A stretch of DNA of 46,947 nucleotides. Source: JBCDGZ01 sp038750655 (lineage in GTDB: Bacteria; Bacteroidota; Bacteroidia; Chitinophagales; Saprospiraceae). The DNA lies in NCBI GenBank assembly GCA_038750655.1, contig JBCDGZ010000052.1, forward strand, positions 1-46,947, read 5' to 3'. Below are positions 7,002 to 14,608 of the stretch, one piece after another. A model generated the notes under the pieces. It did not search any database, was not told the origin of the DNA, and saw nothing but the letters and a program-made list of their open reading frames with translations. Each line of letters opens with the position of its first letter. Position 1 is the first letter of the stretch. Made by a program: the position numbers and the translations under genes.

Positions 7002-7868
7002 TTATCTCAGTATCTCTTGCAACAGCGGGATATTGTCGGTATAGATCAACTCCGGCTGCTGATTGACGGCATCTACCAACTCTTTTCGAGTCAAAACATT
7101 CCACAATGCGACACGCCAGCCAGCCGCTCTTACCTGTGCCAGTTGCTCCTCGGTCACTCTCCCTTCTTGGAAGCTCCAACCATAAATTGAATAGCTAAGT
7201 AGCTCCTCTTGCTGCGACCGCGACCAACTCCCCGCAAAAATAATCTTTATTTGTGCATTCAGCCTGTTCAGCTGTTGAATAAAAAACAAATCTGCACTTT
7301 CTACAAAAATCCACTCCTCGGCCTCGTATTGGCGGATTAAATCGGCAGTTGCCCGGGCAAAACGGCCTAGATAGGCCTCCACAGGGCTTTGGGAGCAATT
7401 GAAGAAGGTCTTGGCATCCAGAATAATCTTGGGAGGTACTTGCCGCTGGGCCATCCGCCGCACAAAATCTTCCAGGCGAATTAGCCGCTCACTACTGAAA
7501 ACATTGGCAGCAATATCATTGCGGTACCGGCAGTTCTCCAAAGCCTCCGCTCCTTGCTCGGCCACACAACCCACACAATTACTGCTGGTCAACAAACTTT
7601 GATCGTGAAACAACATCAGCACAGAGTCTGCGCTCAGTTGTACATCTACCTCTACTCCATCGGCATTATAGCCCTCAATGGCGCGCCGCAGGCTGGCCAT
7701 CGAGTTAGGCGGAATATTATTCTCCACCGTAATAAAGCCCATACCACCGTGTCCAATAATGGCTATCGGCGTACCAGAGGCAGCCAGCGAACGCTCCACC
7801 TTGCTACACGCAGCAGCGCACAACAGTCCCGAAAGCACAACACAGTAAAGGTAAAGTCTGACCTTCAT
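7002..7868 (-). CDS. Glycerophosphodiester phosphodiesterase-like lipoprotein
   Basis: A 288-residue GDPD-family TIM-barrel protein; family members split glycerophosphodiesters into an alcohol and glycerol-3-phosphate using a metal ion. Visible motifs: IIGHGGMGF (family consensus HRG), GVEVDVQLS with the paired Glu/Asp, and LMLFHDQSL with the second His; late strands include WIFVES, GWRVALWNV and LIYTDNI. The usual PENT after the first His is PPNS here, so one conserved Glu is missing and the HRG Arg is Gly; activity or substrate may differ. The N-terminus is a signal ending CAAAC, suggesting lipidation at Cys21. It lies 39 bases after the small barrel-like gene. Confidence 0.8.
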   Translation of the reverse strand: MKVRLYLYCVVLSGLLCAAACSKVERSLAASGTPIAIIGHGGMGFITVENNIPPNSMASLRRAIEGYNADGVEVDVQLSADSVLMLFHDQSLLTSSNCVGCVAEQGAEALENCRYRNDIAANVFSSERLIRLEDFVRRMAQRQVPPKIILDAKTFFNCSQSPVEAYLGRFARATADLIRQYEAEEWIFVESADLFFIQQLNRLNAQIKIIFAGSWSRSQQEELLSYSIYGWSFQEGRVTEEQLAQVRAAGWRVALWNVLTRKELVDAVNQQPELIYTDNIPLLQEILR

Positions 7869-7907
7869 GTTTATTGATCTCTAGTATAAACTTGGATTAA
7901 TGATCGA

Positions 7908-8468
7908 TCAGCCCGAAGGCATCAACACATATCTAACGAATAAGCGCAGCAAATTGCTGTATCCTCGATAGCTGCGCCGCTGATTTTCTCGTACATCCAG
8001 CAATTGCTCTAGATAGCCACCAACGCCCAGGGTACTGCCCAGATAAAGAGGAGGCCCTAGTTGGTATTGGATGCCGTAGGCCAAATGGAATTCATGCACC
8101 CGATTGCGCCCCGACACCGGCAATTGCTGTGGATTGTAGGGCTGGTACCAGCTCAGCTGATAATCAATGTTGACGAACGACTGCCAGCGGCCCTCGCGCA
8201 CCCAATGGTACTGATAGCCCAGTTGTAAGCCCCAGGGGCCCTGCCCCGGCACATAGCTGTCCGACACCAGCAGTCGAGGCCCGGCGTAGGCCAGATGACG
8301 TCCTTGCTGCCACTGCCCCGTCAAACCGCTGCCCAAGCCCGTGTAGGAGAGGCTGCTGCTCCATTCCAGGCCCCAGCGCCAGGTCTTTACCGGCTCCTCG
8401 GGCTGCGCTATAGCCAGCAACGGCCAGAGACACAACAGTCCCATCCCTATGTAACGGACGATCATCAT
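7908..8468 (-). CDS. Small secreted, beta-barrel-like protein of unknown function
   Basis: A 186-residue protein with a clear signal peptide (hydrophobic core GLLCLWPLLAIAQ, cleavage after AIA). The mature part is made of alternating aromatic/polar strands (LGYQYHWVREGRWQSFVNI, FHLAYGIQYQLG, LFVRYVLM) typical of a small outer-membrane barrel of about 8 strands. A second ATG directly follows the first; either may be used. It precedes the GDPD-like gene by 39 bases on the same strand and has a TACTTTTG box about 70 bases upstream. No specific family recognised. Confidence 0.65.
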   Translation of the reverse strand: MMIVRYIGMGLLCLWPLLAIAQPEEPVKTWRWGLEWSSSLSYTGLGSGLTGQWQQGRHLAYAGPRLLVSDSYVPGQGPWGLQLGYQYHWVREGRWQSFVNIDYQLSWYQPYNPQQLPVSGRNRVHEFHLAYGIQYQLGPPLYLGSTLGVGGYLEQLLDVRENQRRSYRGYSNLLRLFVRYVLMPSG

Positions 8469-8538
8469 TTTACGGTTTATCTTCCATGTAAATTCATTTC
8501 ATTCCAGTCCCAAAAGGAGCCAAATAGCTGCCAATTGA

Positions 8539-8546
8539 CAAAAGTA
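8539..8546 (-). promoter_or_regulatory. Putative -7 promoter element (TACTTTTG)
   Basis: On the minus strand this reads TACTTTTG, about 70 bases upstream of the barrel-like gene at 7908-8468. It sits at the very end of the Gfo/Idh gap and would start the downstream envelope genes. No clear -33 box. Confidence 0.4.
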
Positions 8547-8547
8547 C

Positions 8548-9540
8548 TTATTCGACGTCTAGGCCACTCAGCCGCCGGTCCATCTCCTCAATAATCTGGT
8601 AAGCCAGCTCCAGGACACGCAGCCCCTCCTCTAGCGGCACCGCCGTCGGGCGATCCTCCTTAATGCTTTGGGCCAGCAGCTCCAACTCCATTTTGATGGC
8701 ATTGACGGCCTTGCCCTCCTGCATTTCGAGGTGGATATGCTTACGACCGTTGTTGGTTTCGAGCGTCATCAGGTCCTCGGCGGGCAGGTCAGGAGCGTCC
8801 TGGTCAAAGAGGCGGATGACTTGGGTGGTTTTGTTGAGAAAGTCCAGGCTGATGTAGGCATCGCGCTGGAAGAGGCGCAGCTTGCGCATTTGCTTCATCG
8901 AGATGCGGCTGGCGGTGAGATTGGCCACGCAGCCGTTGGCAAATTCGAGGCGAGCATTGGCGATGTCGGGCGTATCGCTGACGACGGCTACACCGCTGGC
9001 GCTGATGTAGCGCACTTCGGTGTCCAGCATGCTGAGGATGATGTCCAGGTCGTGGATCATCAGGTCGAGGATGACGGAGACGTCGGTGCCTCGGGGGTTG
9101 AAGGCGGCGAGCCGGTGCGCCTCGATGAACATAGGTTGCAGGGGGATGCCCTCCAAGGCCAGTACGGCGGGGTTGAAGCGTTCAACATGGCCGACCTGCA
9201 CTTTGAGCGCCTTATCCCGAGCGAGGTTGGCCAGGGCGCGGGCTTCGTCGAGGGTGTGAGTCAGGGGTTTTTCGATGAACAAGTGGCGGCCGGCCAGGAG
9301 GGCTGCGCGCGCCAGTTCATAGTGGGTAACCGTCGGACTGACAATATCGACGACATCAACCGCTTCGATTAGGGCTTCAGCGGAGGGGAAGGCCGGAAGT
9401 CCGAAATCGGTGCTGGCGGCCTCAGCCTGCTGCTCATCTGGATCATAAAATCCCACCAACTCATAAGCCTCAATCTGCTGTATACATTTCAAGTGAATTT
9501 TTCCCAGATGTCCGGCACCTAATACCCCAATTCTTAGCAT
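8548..9540 (-). CDS. Gfo/Idh/MocA family NAD(P)-dependent oxidoreductase
   Basis: A 330-residue sugar- or cyclitol-type dehydrogenase. The N-terminal Rossmann fold begins LRIGVLGAGHLG, with VDIVSPTVTH and the family hallmark EKPL at ~95-98; the C-terminal alpha/beta domain follows (RGTDVSVILDLMIHDLDI, with the HD pair). I place the start at the ATG at 9540, because the fold begins right after it and a TACCTTTG promoter box lies inside the longer open frame. Substrate cannot be told from the sequence; related Bacteroidota genes often act on sugar nucleotides or inositol-like compounds. It stands alone, bounded upstream by a terminator. Confidence 0.85.
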   Translation of the reverse strand: MLRIGVLGAGHLGKIHLKCIQQIEAYELVGFYDPDEQQAEAASTDFGLPAFPSAEALIEAVDVVDIVSPTVTHYELARAALLAGRHLFIEKPLTHTLDEARALANLARDKALKVQVGHVERFNPAVLALEGIPLQPMFIEAHRLAAFNPRGTDVSVILDLMIHDLDIILSMLDTEVRYISASGVAVVSDTPDIANARLEFANGCVANLTASRISMKQMRKLRLFQRDAYISLDFLNKTTQVIRLFDQDAPDLPAEDLMTLETNNGRKHIHLEMQEGKAVNAIKMELELLAQSIKEDRPTAVPLEEGLRVLELAYQIIEEMDRRLSGLDVE

Positions 9541-9566
9541 ATAATTGATGTCTTTTGCGCTGGCAA

Positions 9567-9574
9567 CAAAGGTA
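9567..9574 (-). promoter_or_regulatory. Putative -7 promoter element (TACCTTTG) of the Gfo/Idh gene
   Basis: On the minus strand this reads TACCTTTG, a full match to TAnnTTTG, 26 bases before the chosen ATG at 9540. Its first base is shared with the T-run of the preceding terminator. It supports the short start. Confidence 0.5.
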
Positions 9575-9616
9575 AAAAAAAGCAAGAATATAGGGCTCTA
9601 TTCCCCATATTCTTGC
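9574..9616 (-). terminator. Rho-independent terminator of the DUF4836-like gene
   Basis: GCAAGAATAT (9582-9591) pairs perfectly with ATATTCTTGC (9607-9616), extended by GGG/CCC past one bulged base. On the minus strand the stem is followed immediately by eight Ts. It ends the gene whose stop is at 9657. Confidence 0.85.
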
Positions 9617-9656
9617 CAGCTATAAGTATAAATAGATCCTGTGGTAGGACCGTAAC

Positions 9657-11468
9657 TTACATAGAATTCGTTAGTCCAATAATCATAGGCAGAAATTCCT
9701 GGACGTATTGCAACAGCATATCCAGTGAATTTTTATCCTCATCAACTAGAATAATATCAAAGTCTGTATGGCTGAGATTGCTAGTCACCGGATCGTAAGT
9801 CATCAGTACTTCGCGTACCGGGCTAGGGTTAGAATTGAGCATTTGCTGGGTATCAGGCTTCAATTCTGCCACCATCTGCATGGTCATCGGGATGTCCCAG
9901 TAGAATACCATAGGGTGCTTCTTGAACATCTTACAATGGCGCTTACTGAGGCGTTCCTTCTTCGAATACCCCGATTTAAGGCGATTGCGAATCAGGTCAG
10001 TATTATTAGACACAAAGAAAATCCCATCTTCCATAGCCATGTAAATATCCATTGGCGTTCCGGGCACCGTGATTTTGAAATGGCTGCCTTCCTGCTCGAT
10101 CACTGAAGTGTGGAGCCCCAGGCGGATAAATTTCATCAAATCCTGCTGATTACCGTAAGACATCATCAAAGTGAACTCCGGCAGCGTTTCCTTACTCGGT
10201 TTCTGAACCTCTTTGGCATTGAACTCATCATCATACTCGTAGGTGGTAATCATGGTCTCAAACTCTCTCAATCCCGTAACCGCCAGCAGCATATCTCCGG
10301 TAAAAAGATTGTACAGGGCCTTTTCATCGATGGCAATACCGACAATGTCCAACACATCAACCGCCATATCACCAACCATCGGCATATCTTTCACCGCGTC
10401 GAGTACCATCCCACGGTAGGAATTCACGAGTGATTCAATATCGAAGGCAAAAGCATAGTAGCCCAGCAGATTATCTTGATCGACATAGCGAACAAATTTC
10501 TTGTTGACCCGCTTTGTGGTCATCGCCTTAGACATTTCGGCCATCTTAGCGTTCATGGCCATATCTGTGTCGATGCGGAAAGCGCCCTTATCAAAGTTAA
10601 ATTTGACCGCCAGGAAATTGTCTTGGTATAAATTACCCAGTTGTCCAAAAACCATCCCAAGGTAGGGGTTATCCATCCCGACATCTGCCAATTGACCATC
10701 CATACTATCCATGTACAAGCTCATCACCTCCTGATAGTTCATCCACATGATCATATCGTTGGAACCTTTGGTCAATACCGCATGCTGAGGATGTGCAGCC
10801 AAGGAAGAAGAGGCCGGCAGGTTCATCACCTTACTCACCCAGTTTTGAACATGCTGCTTTTTTTCTTCCATCTTTCTGGTATACTCATCGACTTCGGGTT
10901 CTTCTTCCTCTTCGTCTTCCTCCATATCATAGTCCTCCTCAAAATCATATGGATCACTACCAGGCATCTCCATCATGTAGGCCACCAAAAGGGCATTATC
11001 CCCCCAGGCCATTGCCATATCATTGCCGGGCATGACCATCTCGTAATTGCCAACCTTGGTGGTTTGCAGCGCCTGGCCGGGATTCAAATACTGATTGAAA
11101 ATTTGCAAGAATTTGGTACGATCGGAGATGCGGAAGAGGTAGTTCATGTACATATTACTTCCGTCCATTTTGAAGAACACGTAAGACCCCGAACGCATAT
11201 CCATACCGTAGCTACCCGGATTCTTGAGGATGTCGTAAACTTCTTCGCGGGAGCCGGGGCTCATCGACTTGGACATTTGCTGCAACATGGATTCGTAGAA
11301 CTCCATTTGCTTGATCTTGTCCAGGCTTAGTTTTTTATCAATAGCATCAGGGTGGAGGCTCATGACAGCCGTTACATCGGCGGGGATGTGATTAAGAGCA
11401 GATTGGGCCTGACTGCTGCTAAGGCCGATGAGCATGCAGCATACCAGGAGAATCAAAATTCGGTTCAT
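9657..11468 (-). CDS. DUF4836-like exported protein
   Basis: A 603-residue exported protein with a signal peptide (ILLVCCMLIGLSSSQAQ). The opening HIPADVTAVMSLHPDAI, the long beta/alpha layout and later LNSNPSPVREVL resemble the DUF4836 family of Bacteroidota, whose function is not known. A very acidic stretch (about 175-205, with runs such as EEDEEEEEPE) lies one third in. It is methionine-rich. It has its own putative promoter (11563-11570) and terminator (9574-9616), so it is probably transcribed alone. The family call is tentative; export is well supported. Confidence 0.65.
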   Translation of the reverse strand: MNRILILLVCCMLIGLSSSQAQSALNHIPADVTAVMSLHPDAIDKKLSLDKIKQMEFYESMLQQMSKSMSPGSREEVYDILKNPGSYGMDMRSGSYVFFKMDGSNMYMNYLFRISDRTKFLQIFNQYLNPGQALQTTKVGNYEMVMPGNDMAMAWGDNALLVAYMMEMPGSDPYDFEEDYDMEEDEEEEEPEVDEYTRKMEEKKQHVQNWVSKVMNLPASSSLAAHPQHAVLTKGSNDMIMWMNYQEVMSLYMDSMDGQLADVGMDNPYLGMVFGQLGNLYQDNFLAVKFNFDKGAFRIDTDMAMNAKMAEMSKAMTTKRVNKKFVRYVDQDNLLGYYAFAFDIESLVNSYRGMVLDAVKDMPMVGDMAVDVLDIVGIAIDEKALYNLFTGDMLLAVTGLREFETMITTYEYDDEFNAKEVQKPSKETLPEFTLMMSYGNQQDLMKFIRLGLHTSVIEQEGSHFKITVPGTPMDIYMAMEDGIFFVSNNTDLIRNRLKSGYSKKERLSKRHCKMFKKHPMVFYWDIPMTMQMVAELKPDTQQMLNSNPSPVREVLMTYDPVTSNLSHTDFDIILVDEDKNSLDMLLQYVQEFLPMIIGLTNSM

Positions 11469-11562
11469 GTGAGAGATTTTCTGTTGTATAATATTAGTTC
11501 TTAGAAATCTGGGTAGTTCGAATAGTGCAAGTTCTTATTATAGGGTACTTAAGAAGCTGGCA

Positions 11563-11570
11563 CAAAGGTA
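11563..11570 (-). promoter_or_regulatory. Putative -7 promoter element (TACCTTTG) of the DUF4836-like gene
   Basis: The minus strand reads TACCTTTG, 95 bases ahead of the ATG at 11468. The full TAnnTTTG match and its place in an otherwise empty gap support it; no -33 box is evident. Confidence 0.45.
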
Positions 11571-11679
11571 CGACTTTAGCCTATTCGATGTCGGATTTCG
11601 CCAAAATCGAGCCGAAAATAGGAAGGATTTTTCGAAATTATAGACGGATTTCTGTATTCAGCGGATAAAAAAACGGTAA

Positions 11680-12348
11680 TTAAAAACTAATATCATTCCT
11701 CAGCGTAATCGTCCCCTTCACCAAATCCGCTAACTTACTTTCTAGCTTAATAGACTTTTTAGACCCTGATAGCTGCGCCGCATCATTCGTATGCTTACCG
11801 ATGGGGCGATCAAAGCGATAGATGCTGACAAAGCGAGCAGATTCGAGCAGGAAACGCTCCATGAAGGTCATATCTTCGTATTTCTTGAAGGGCATAGGAT
11901 AGTCGAAATGGCGCTTAAACTGGCCACCAGACTGGCTGAAGTGGACCAAGGCCGGCGGTGCGCCCAGCGAGCGATCCATTTTAGAAATCACCTTATTAAT
12001 GGCTTTATTGAAGGAGGTGAGGTTGCTAAAATTGCAATCGAAGTTGAAGATGAAGTTCTCGAAATCACTGCGGATTTTTACATCGCTGATGCCCGGCTGC
12101 TCGGCGAATGCCTTGCGGAGCCGTTCCAAATTTCTTTCGATTTCCTCCTGGCTCGGAATCTTTACCCCATTCATCTTTTCCATACTCATATAATTGGCCA
12201 AATCATCCTTGCTTTCGCTCATATTGACCGTCACTTTAGCCAGGCCAGAGCCATTGTCATTCATCTTGATGTCTTCGACAATTTCAAAACAGCCGGTAAA
12301 CAGCAGGCCCATCAATGCCAAGGTAAAGAGGTGAAATACTTTTTTCAT
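11680..12348 (-). CDS. Lipoprotein of unknown function
   Basis: A 222-residue lipoprotein. The start is set at the ATG at 12348 (MKKVFHLFTLALMGLL), because it gives a standard signal with lipobox FTGC (Cys20); the longer open frame adds 19 unlikely residues. The mature part begins FEIVEDIKMNDNGSG and continues as an alternating strand/helix protein with a conserved-looking DFENFIFNFDCNF core. Bacteroidota have many such small lipoproteins of unknown function. It may be cotranscribed with the neighbouring genes, but no promoter or terminator is clear. Confidence 0.7.
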   Translation of the reverse strand: MKKVFHLFTLALMGLLFTGCFEIVEDIKMNDNGSGLAKVTVNMSESKDDLANYMSMEKMNGVKIPSQEEIERNLERLRKAFAEQPGISDVKIRSDFENFIFNFDCNFSNLTSFNKAINKVISKMDRSLGAPPALVHFSQSGGQFKRHFDYPMPFKKYEDMTFMERFLLESARFVSIYRFDRPIGKHTNDAAQLSGSKKSIKLESKLADLVKGTITLRNDISF

Positions 12349-12465
12349 AATCAGTAATAAAGAGTTATACGAAGGGGCTTTAGGTAAACTAAAAGCCAAG
12401 ACCATAACGCAACAGCAATTGAATTCGTATAGAAAAATAAGAACAGCGGCTATTTTAAGAATTCC

Positions 12466-12765
12466 CTAACGATAATACATCAAAATTCCCCCAAAAAGCG
12501 TGATCAAAGTGGTCAGTACGGTAGCCATGTTGATCGAAAAGCGTAGGTGATTGACGAAGGTTTTGATGTCTTCTTGGTGTCTGGGATAACGCGGAAATAT
12601 TTCCTCCTTCATCTTTTGGCGGTTGAAAATATGAGCAGCGCCAAACTCTACCCGATTCTTGACCAACTTCTTGTAGGTCTTCAACACCTTCACCCGAAAA
12701 TAGACATTAACGAATAACATGCCTATAAATAAGCCAATTACCATAGATACTAAAAAGCCGTACAT
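12466..12765 (-). CDS. Small membrane protein of unknown function
   Basis: A 99-residue protein with two membrane segments: the first ~23 residues (MYGFLVSMVIGLFIGMLFV) and the last ~20 (ATVLTTLITLFGGILMYY). Between them is a basic, soluble loop (KVLKTYKKLVKNRVEF, then MKEEIFPRYPRHQED). The shape, with both ends in the membrane and the loop probably cytoplasmic, is clear; the family is not recognised. A TTG-N18-TATCTTTG promoter lies 46 bases upstream. Confidence 0.65.
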   Translation of the reverse strand: MYGFLVSMVIGLFIGMLFVNVYFRVKVLKTYKKLVKNRVEFGAAHIFNRQKMKEEIFPRYPRHQEDIKTFVNHLRFSINMATVLTTLITLFGGILMYYR

Positions 12766-12810
12766 AGTTTTTTGTATTGGTTATGCATGCATTGGAGTCA
12801 GCTCCAACAC

Positions 12811-12839
12811 CAAAGATAAAGCTAAACCCTGGCTCTCAA
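12811..12839 (-). promoter_or_regulatory. Putative Bacteroidota promoter (TTG-N18-TATCTTTG)
   Basis: On the minus strand TTG (12837-12839) is followed after 18 bases by TATCTTTG (12811-12818), close to the Bacteroidota consensus TTTG-N19-TAnnTTTG. It is positioned for the small membrane protein starting at 12765. Confidence 0.55.
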
Positions 12840-12869
12840 CAGTTTTCCCGGCCCTTTTTCCAAATCCCC

Positions 12870-14135
12870 CTATCGCCACTCAATCGTAGTCGGAAAAGAC
12901 ATCTTGTCGATGTAAATCAGCATATCATAGGTTTGGGATAAATTGATCGTCATGTATTTCTCCCAATCTTCATTATAAGATTCCGAAATGTCTCGCTTGA
13001 TCACTTGCTCCGTCCTCAAATAACTGTTGAGGGTCTGATCTGCCTTGAGATGTTCTCTAATGTCAAGCATCAAAAAGGGACTGGAAAAGGACTGGAAATC
13101 CTTCGTTAAAGAAGGTCGATCTACCGGAGCCATCGTCCAACGCTTAAAGCCATTATTAGAGAAAGCCCCAAACTCCCCTTGGTTGAAAGTAAACCCAATC
13201 GAGTAATACTGATCGCCCCACCAGGATTGGAGATAATGACCGAGGACATCATAATTGAACATCACAGATCGCTTAGCAACATGTCCATTATGTGCCCAAA
13301 GCACGACCCGATTCTCTTCCCCTAATTGCTCCATACACCAATTTACATTTCGAGCAGAAAATTGATCTCGAAATTCAACTTGCAGCGAAAAATCATCCTG
13401 TGCGATATAAGTAGCGTACTGTCTAACGATTTCAGTAATCCGACGAGCAATAGCAAGATTTTGCTGCCCGCTATTGGCTAATAAAAGCGCCTCATTGGCA
13501 GCAAGAAAGTTCGTTAATTGATAATAGAGTGTCCAGTAATCCTGTCTTTCTTTTTCATTATAGCGCTGAAAGGCTACCACCTTTCGCTCGGCATTCAGTA
13601 AGGTCAGAATGGCCTCATTTTGATTGGTATTTTTACTGATATAGTGCTTCAACCAATCCAGATTGCTATTCATAGCTGTCATCTCCATTCCAAAGAGCTG
13701 AAAAAGACGTTCGGCCTTTTCGTTGTGCATCCTTATGTCTCGAATCAAGTTTTTAAATTCTTCCGTCCGGTAGGTGAACCATCCAGATTTTGCAATAATA
13801 GAATCCAAATTTCCTTCGCCCTTGGTCACATAGTCATTCCAAATGAGGGCCTGACCAAAATCGACCTCCAGTATCAAGGCCCGATAGCCTTTGCCCATCA
13901 GGGTCTTAATGATTTCGTGCTTCAACTCGTAGCACTCTTTAGTGTAATGAGAAACCTCTCCCAGGCCAATAATGCGGCAGCTATCAGCAATGCGATTGAT
14001 CTGCTCAGTCAGTACTGGAGATGAGGTTTGCTCGAAAGCTTGGAGGTAATCTTTGGATTGATGGAGAATAGATTGTGCAATGCAGCATTGGCACATCATG
14101 ATCCAGATGAGTGTTGTTTTGAGTAATTGAGTCAT
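12870..14135 (-). CDS. Exported erythromycin-esterase-like protein
   Basis: A 421-residue protein of the erythromycin esterase superfamily. Hallmarks: GLGEVSHYTKE near residues 57-67 (family G-x-x-E/H...H), the following helix ECYELKHEII, VDFGQA, and VVLWAHNGHV near 275-285, which carry the conserved His/Glu residues. Start chosen at the ATG at 14135, giving a signal peptide (TTLIWIMMCQCCIAQ); the longer frame adds 14 non-signal residues. True macrolide esterases are cytoplasmic, and many family members have other or unknown hydrolase roles, so resistance should not be assumed for this exported protein. Confidence 0.82.
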   Translation of the reverse strand: MTQLLKTTLIWIMMCQCCIAQSILHQSKDYLQAFEQTSSPVLTEQINRIADSCRIIGLGEVSHYTKECYELKHEIIKTLMGKGYRALILEVDFGQALIWNDYVTKGEGNLDSIIAKSGWFTYRTEEFKNLIRDIRMHNEKAERLFQLFGMEMTAMNSNLDWLKHYISKNTNQNEAILTLLNAERKVVAFQRYNEKERQDYWTLYYQLTNFLAANEALLLANSGQQNLAIARRITEIVRQYATYIAQDDFSLQVEFRDQFSARNVNWCMEQLGEENRVVLWAHNGHVAKRSVMFNYDVLGHYLQSWWGDQYYSIGFTFNQGEFGAFSNNGFKRWTMAPVDRPSLTKDFQSFSSPFLMLDIREHLKADQTLNSYLRTEQVIKRDISESYNEDWEKYMTINLSQTYDMLIYIDKMSFPTTIEWR

Positions 14136-14608
14136 AGTTTTAGACTTTGTATAACAATAAAAATCACTGATACTCAATGCCTATCGAGCAATCAGCTGCT
14201 TACTGTTTTTACCTCGTGGGATGTCTTTGAAGACCTCAATATAGCCCTAAAGCCCCTCCTATCTGATATTTTTGGAATGTTTTTTGCATTAAATATTTTT
14301 ATAATAAGTAAAAATCAGTTGTATAACTACTTCTACAGCTGCTTTTATACTCATCCGATCGCTACAGGCGGTCAGCTTCCCAAAAAAGGGAGACCGATCA
14401 CCATAAGAGGGTTTCCCGCCGATTCAACAAAAGCATTCTTATCAGTCCTACTGGGCTGAACCACTACATCTATCTCTGAACTTAATTCCCGCTATCGGAA
14501 AACTATCGGGATAAAGAGGAATGTCATTTAAAGCAACGCATTCGGTGAGCGCCGAGTGGCGTATAGGCGAGTATCGCCCTTATTTATCATCTCAAAATCG
14601 TTAAAATC
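14136..14608. other. 473-base gap with several stem-loops, no gene seen
   Basis: The gap separates divergent genes. Its first part (to ~14340) is AT-rich with no clear signal. Then come a hairpin CGGTC..TCCC-A6-GGGA..GACCG (14369-14396), a second with CCCG/CGGG ends holding two CTATCGG copies 11 bases apart (14488-14510), and a tight stem GGCGA-GTA-TCGCC (14566-14578) 30 bases before the next ATG. No TAnnTTTG box was found on the plus strand. The last stem may shape the leader of the giant gene. Confidence 0.45.

Noticed and set aside
8668..9372. Long plus-strand open frame opposite the Gfo/Idh gene
   Set aside because: It mirrors a well-supported dehydrogenase on the minus strand; its own translation is low-complexity with no family motif or signal.
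10641..11330. 229-codon plus-strand open frame inside the DUF4836-like gene
   Set aside because: His/Ile-rich translation typical of antisense of Met/Asp-rich coding sequence; no motif, and the minus-strand gene has a signal peptide and terminator.
12870..14135. Macrolide-resistance gene
   Set aside because: The family match is real, but the protein is exported and the family has many non-resistance members, so resistance is not claimed.
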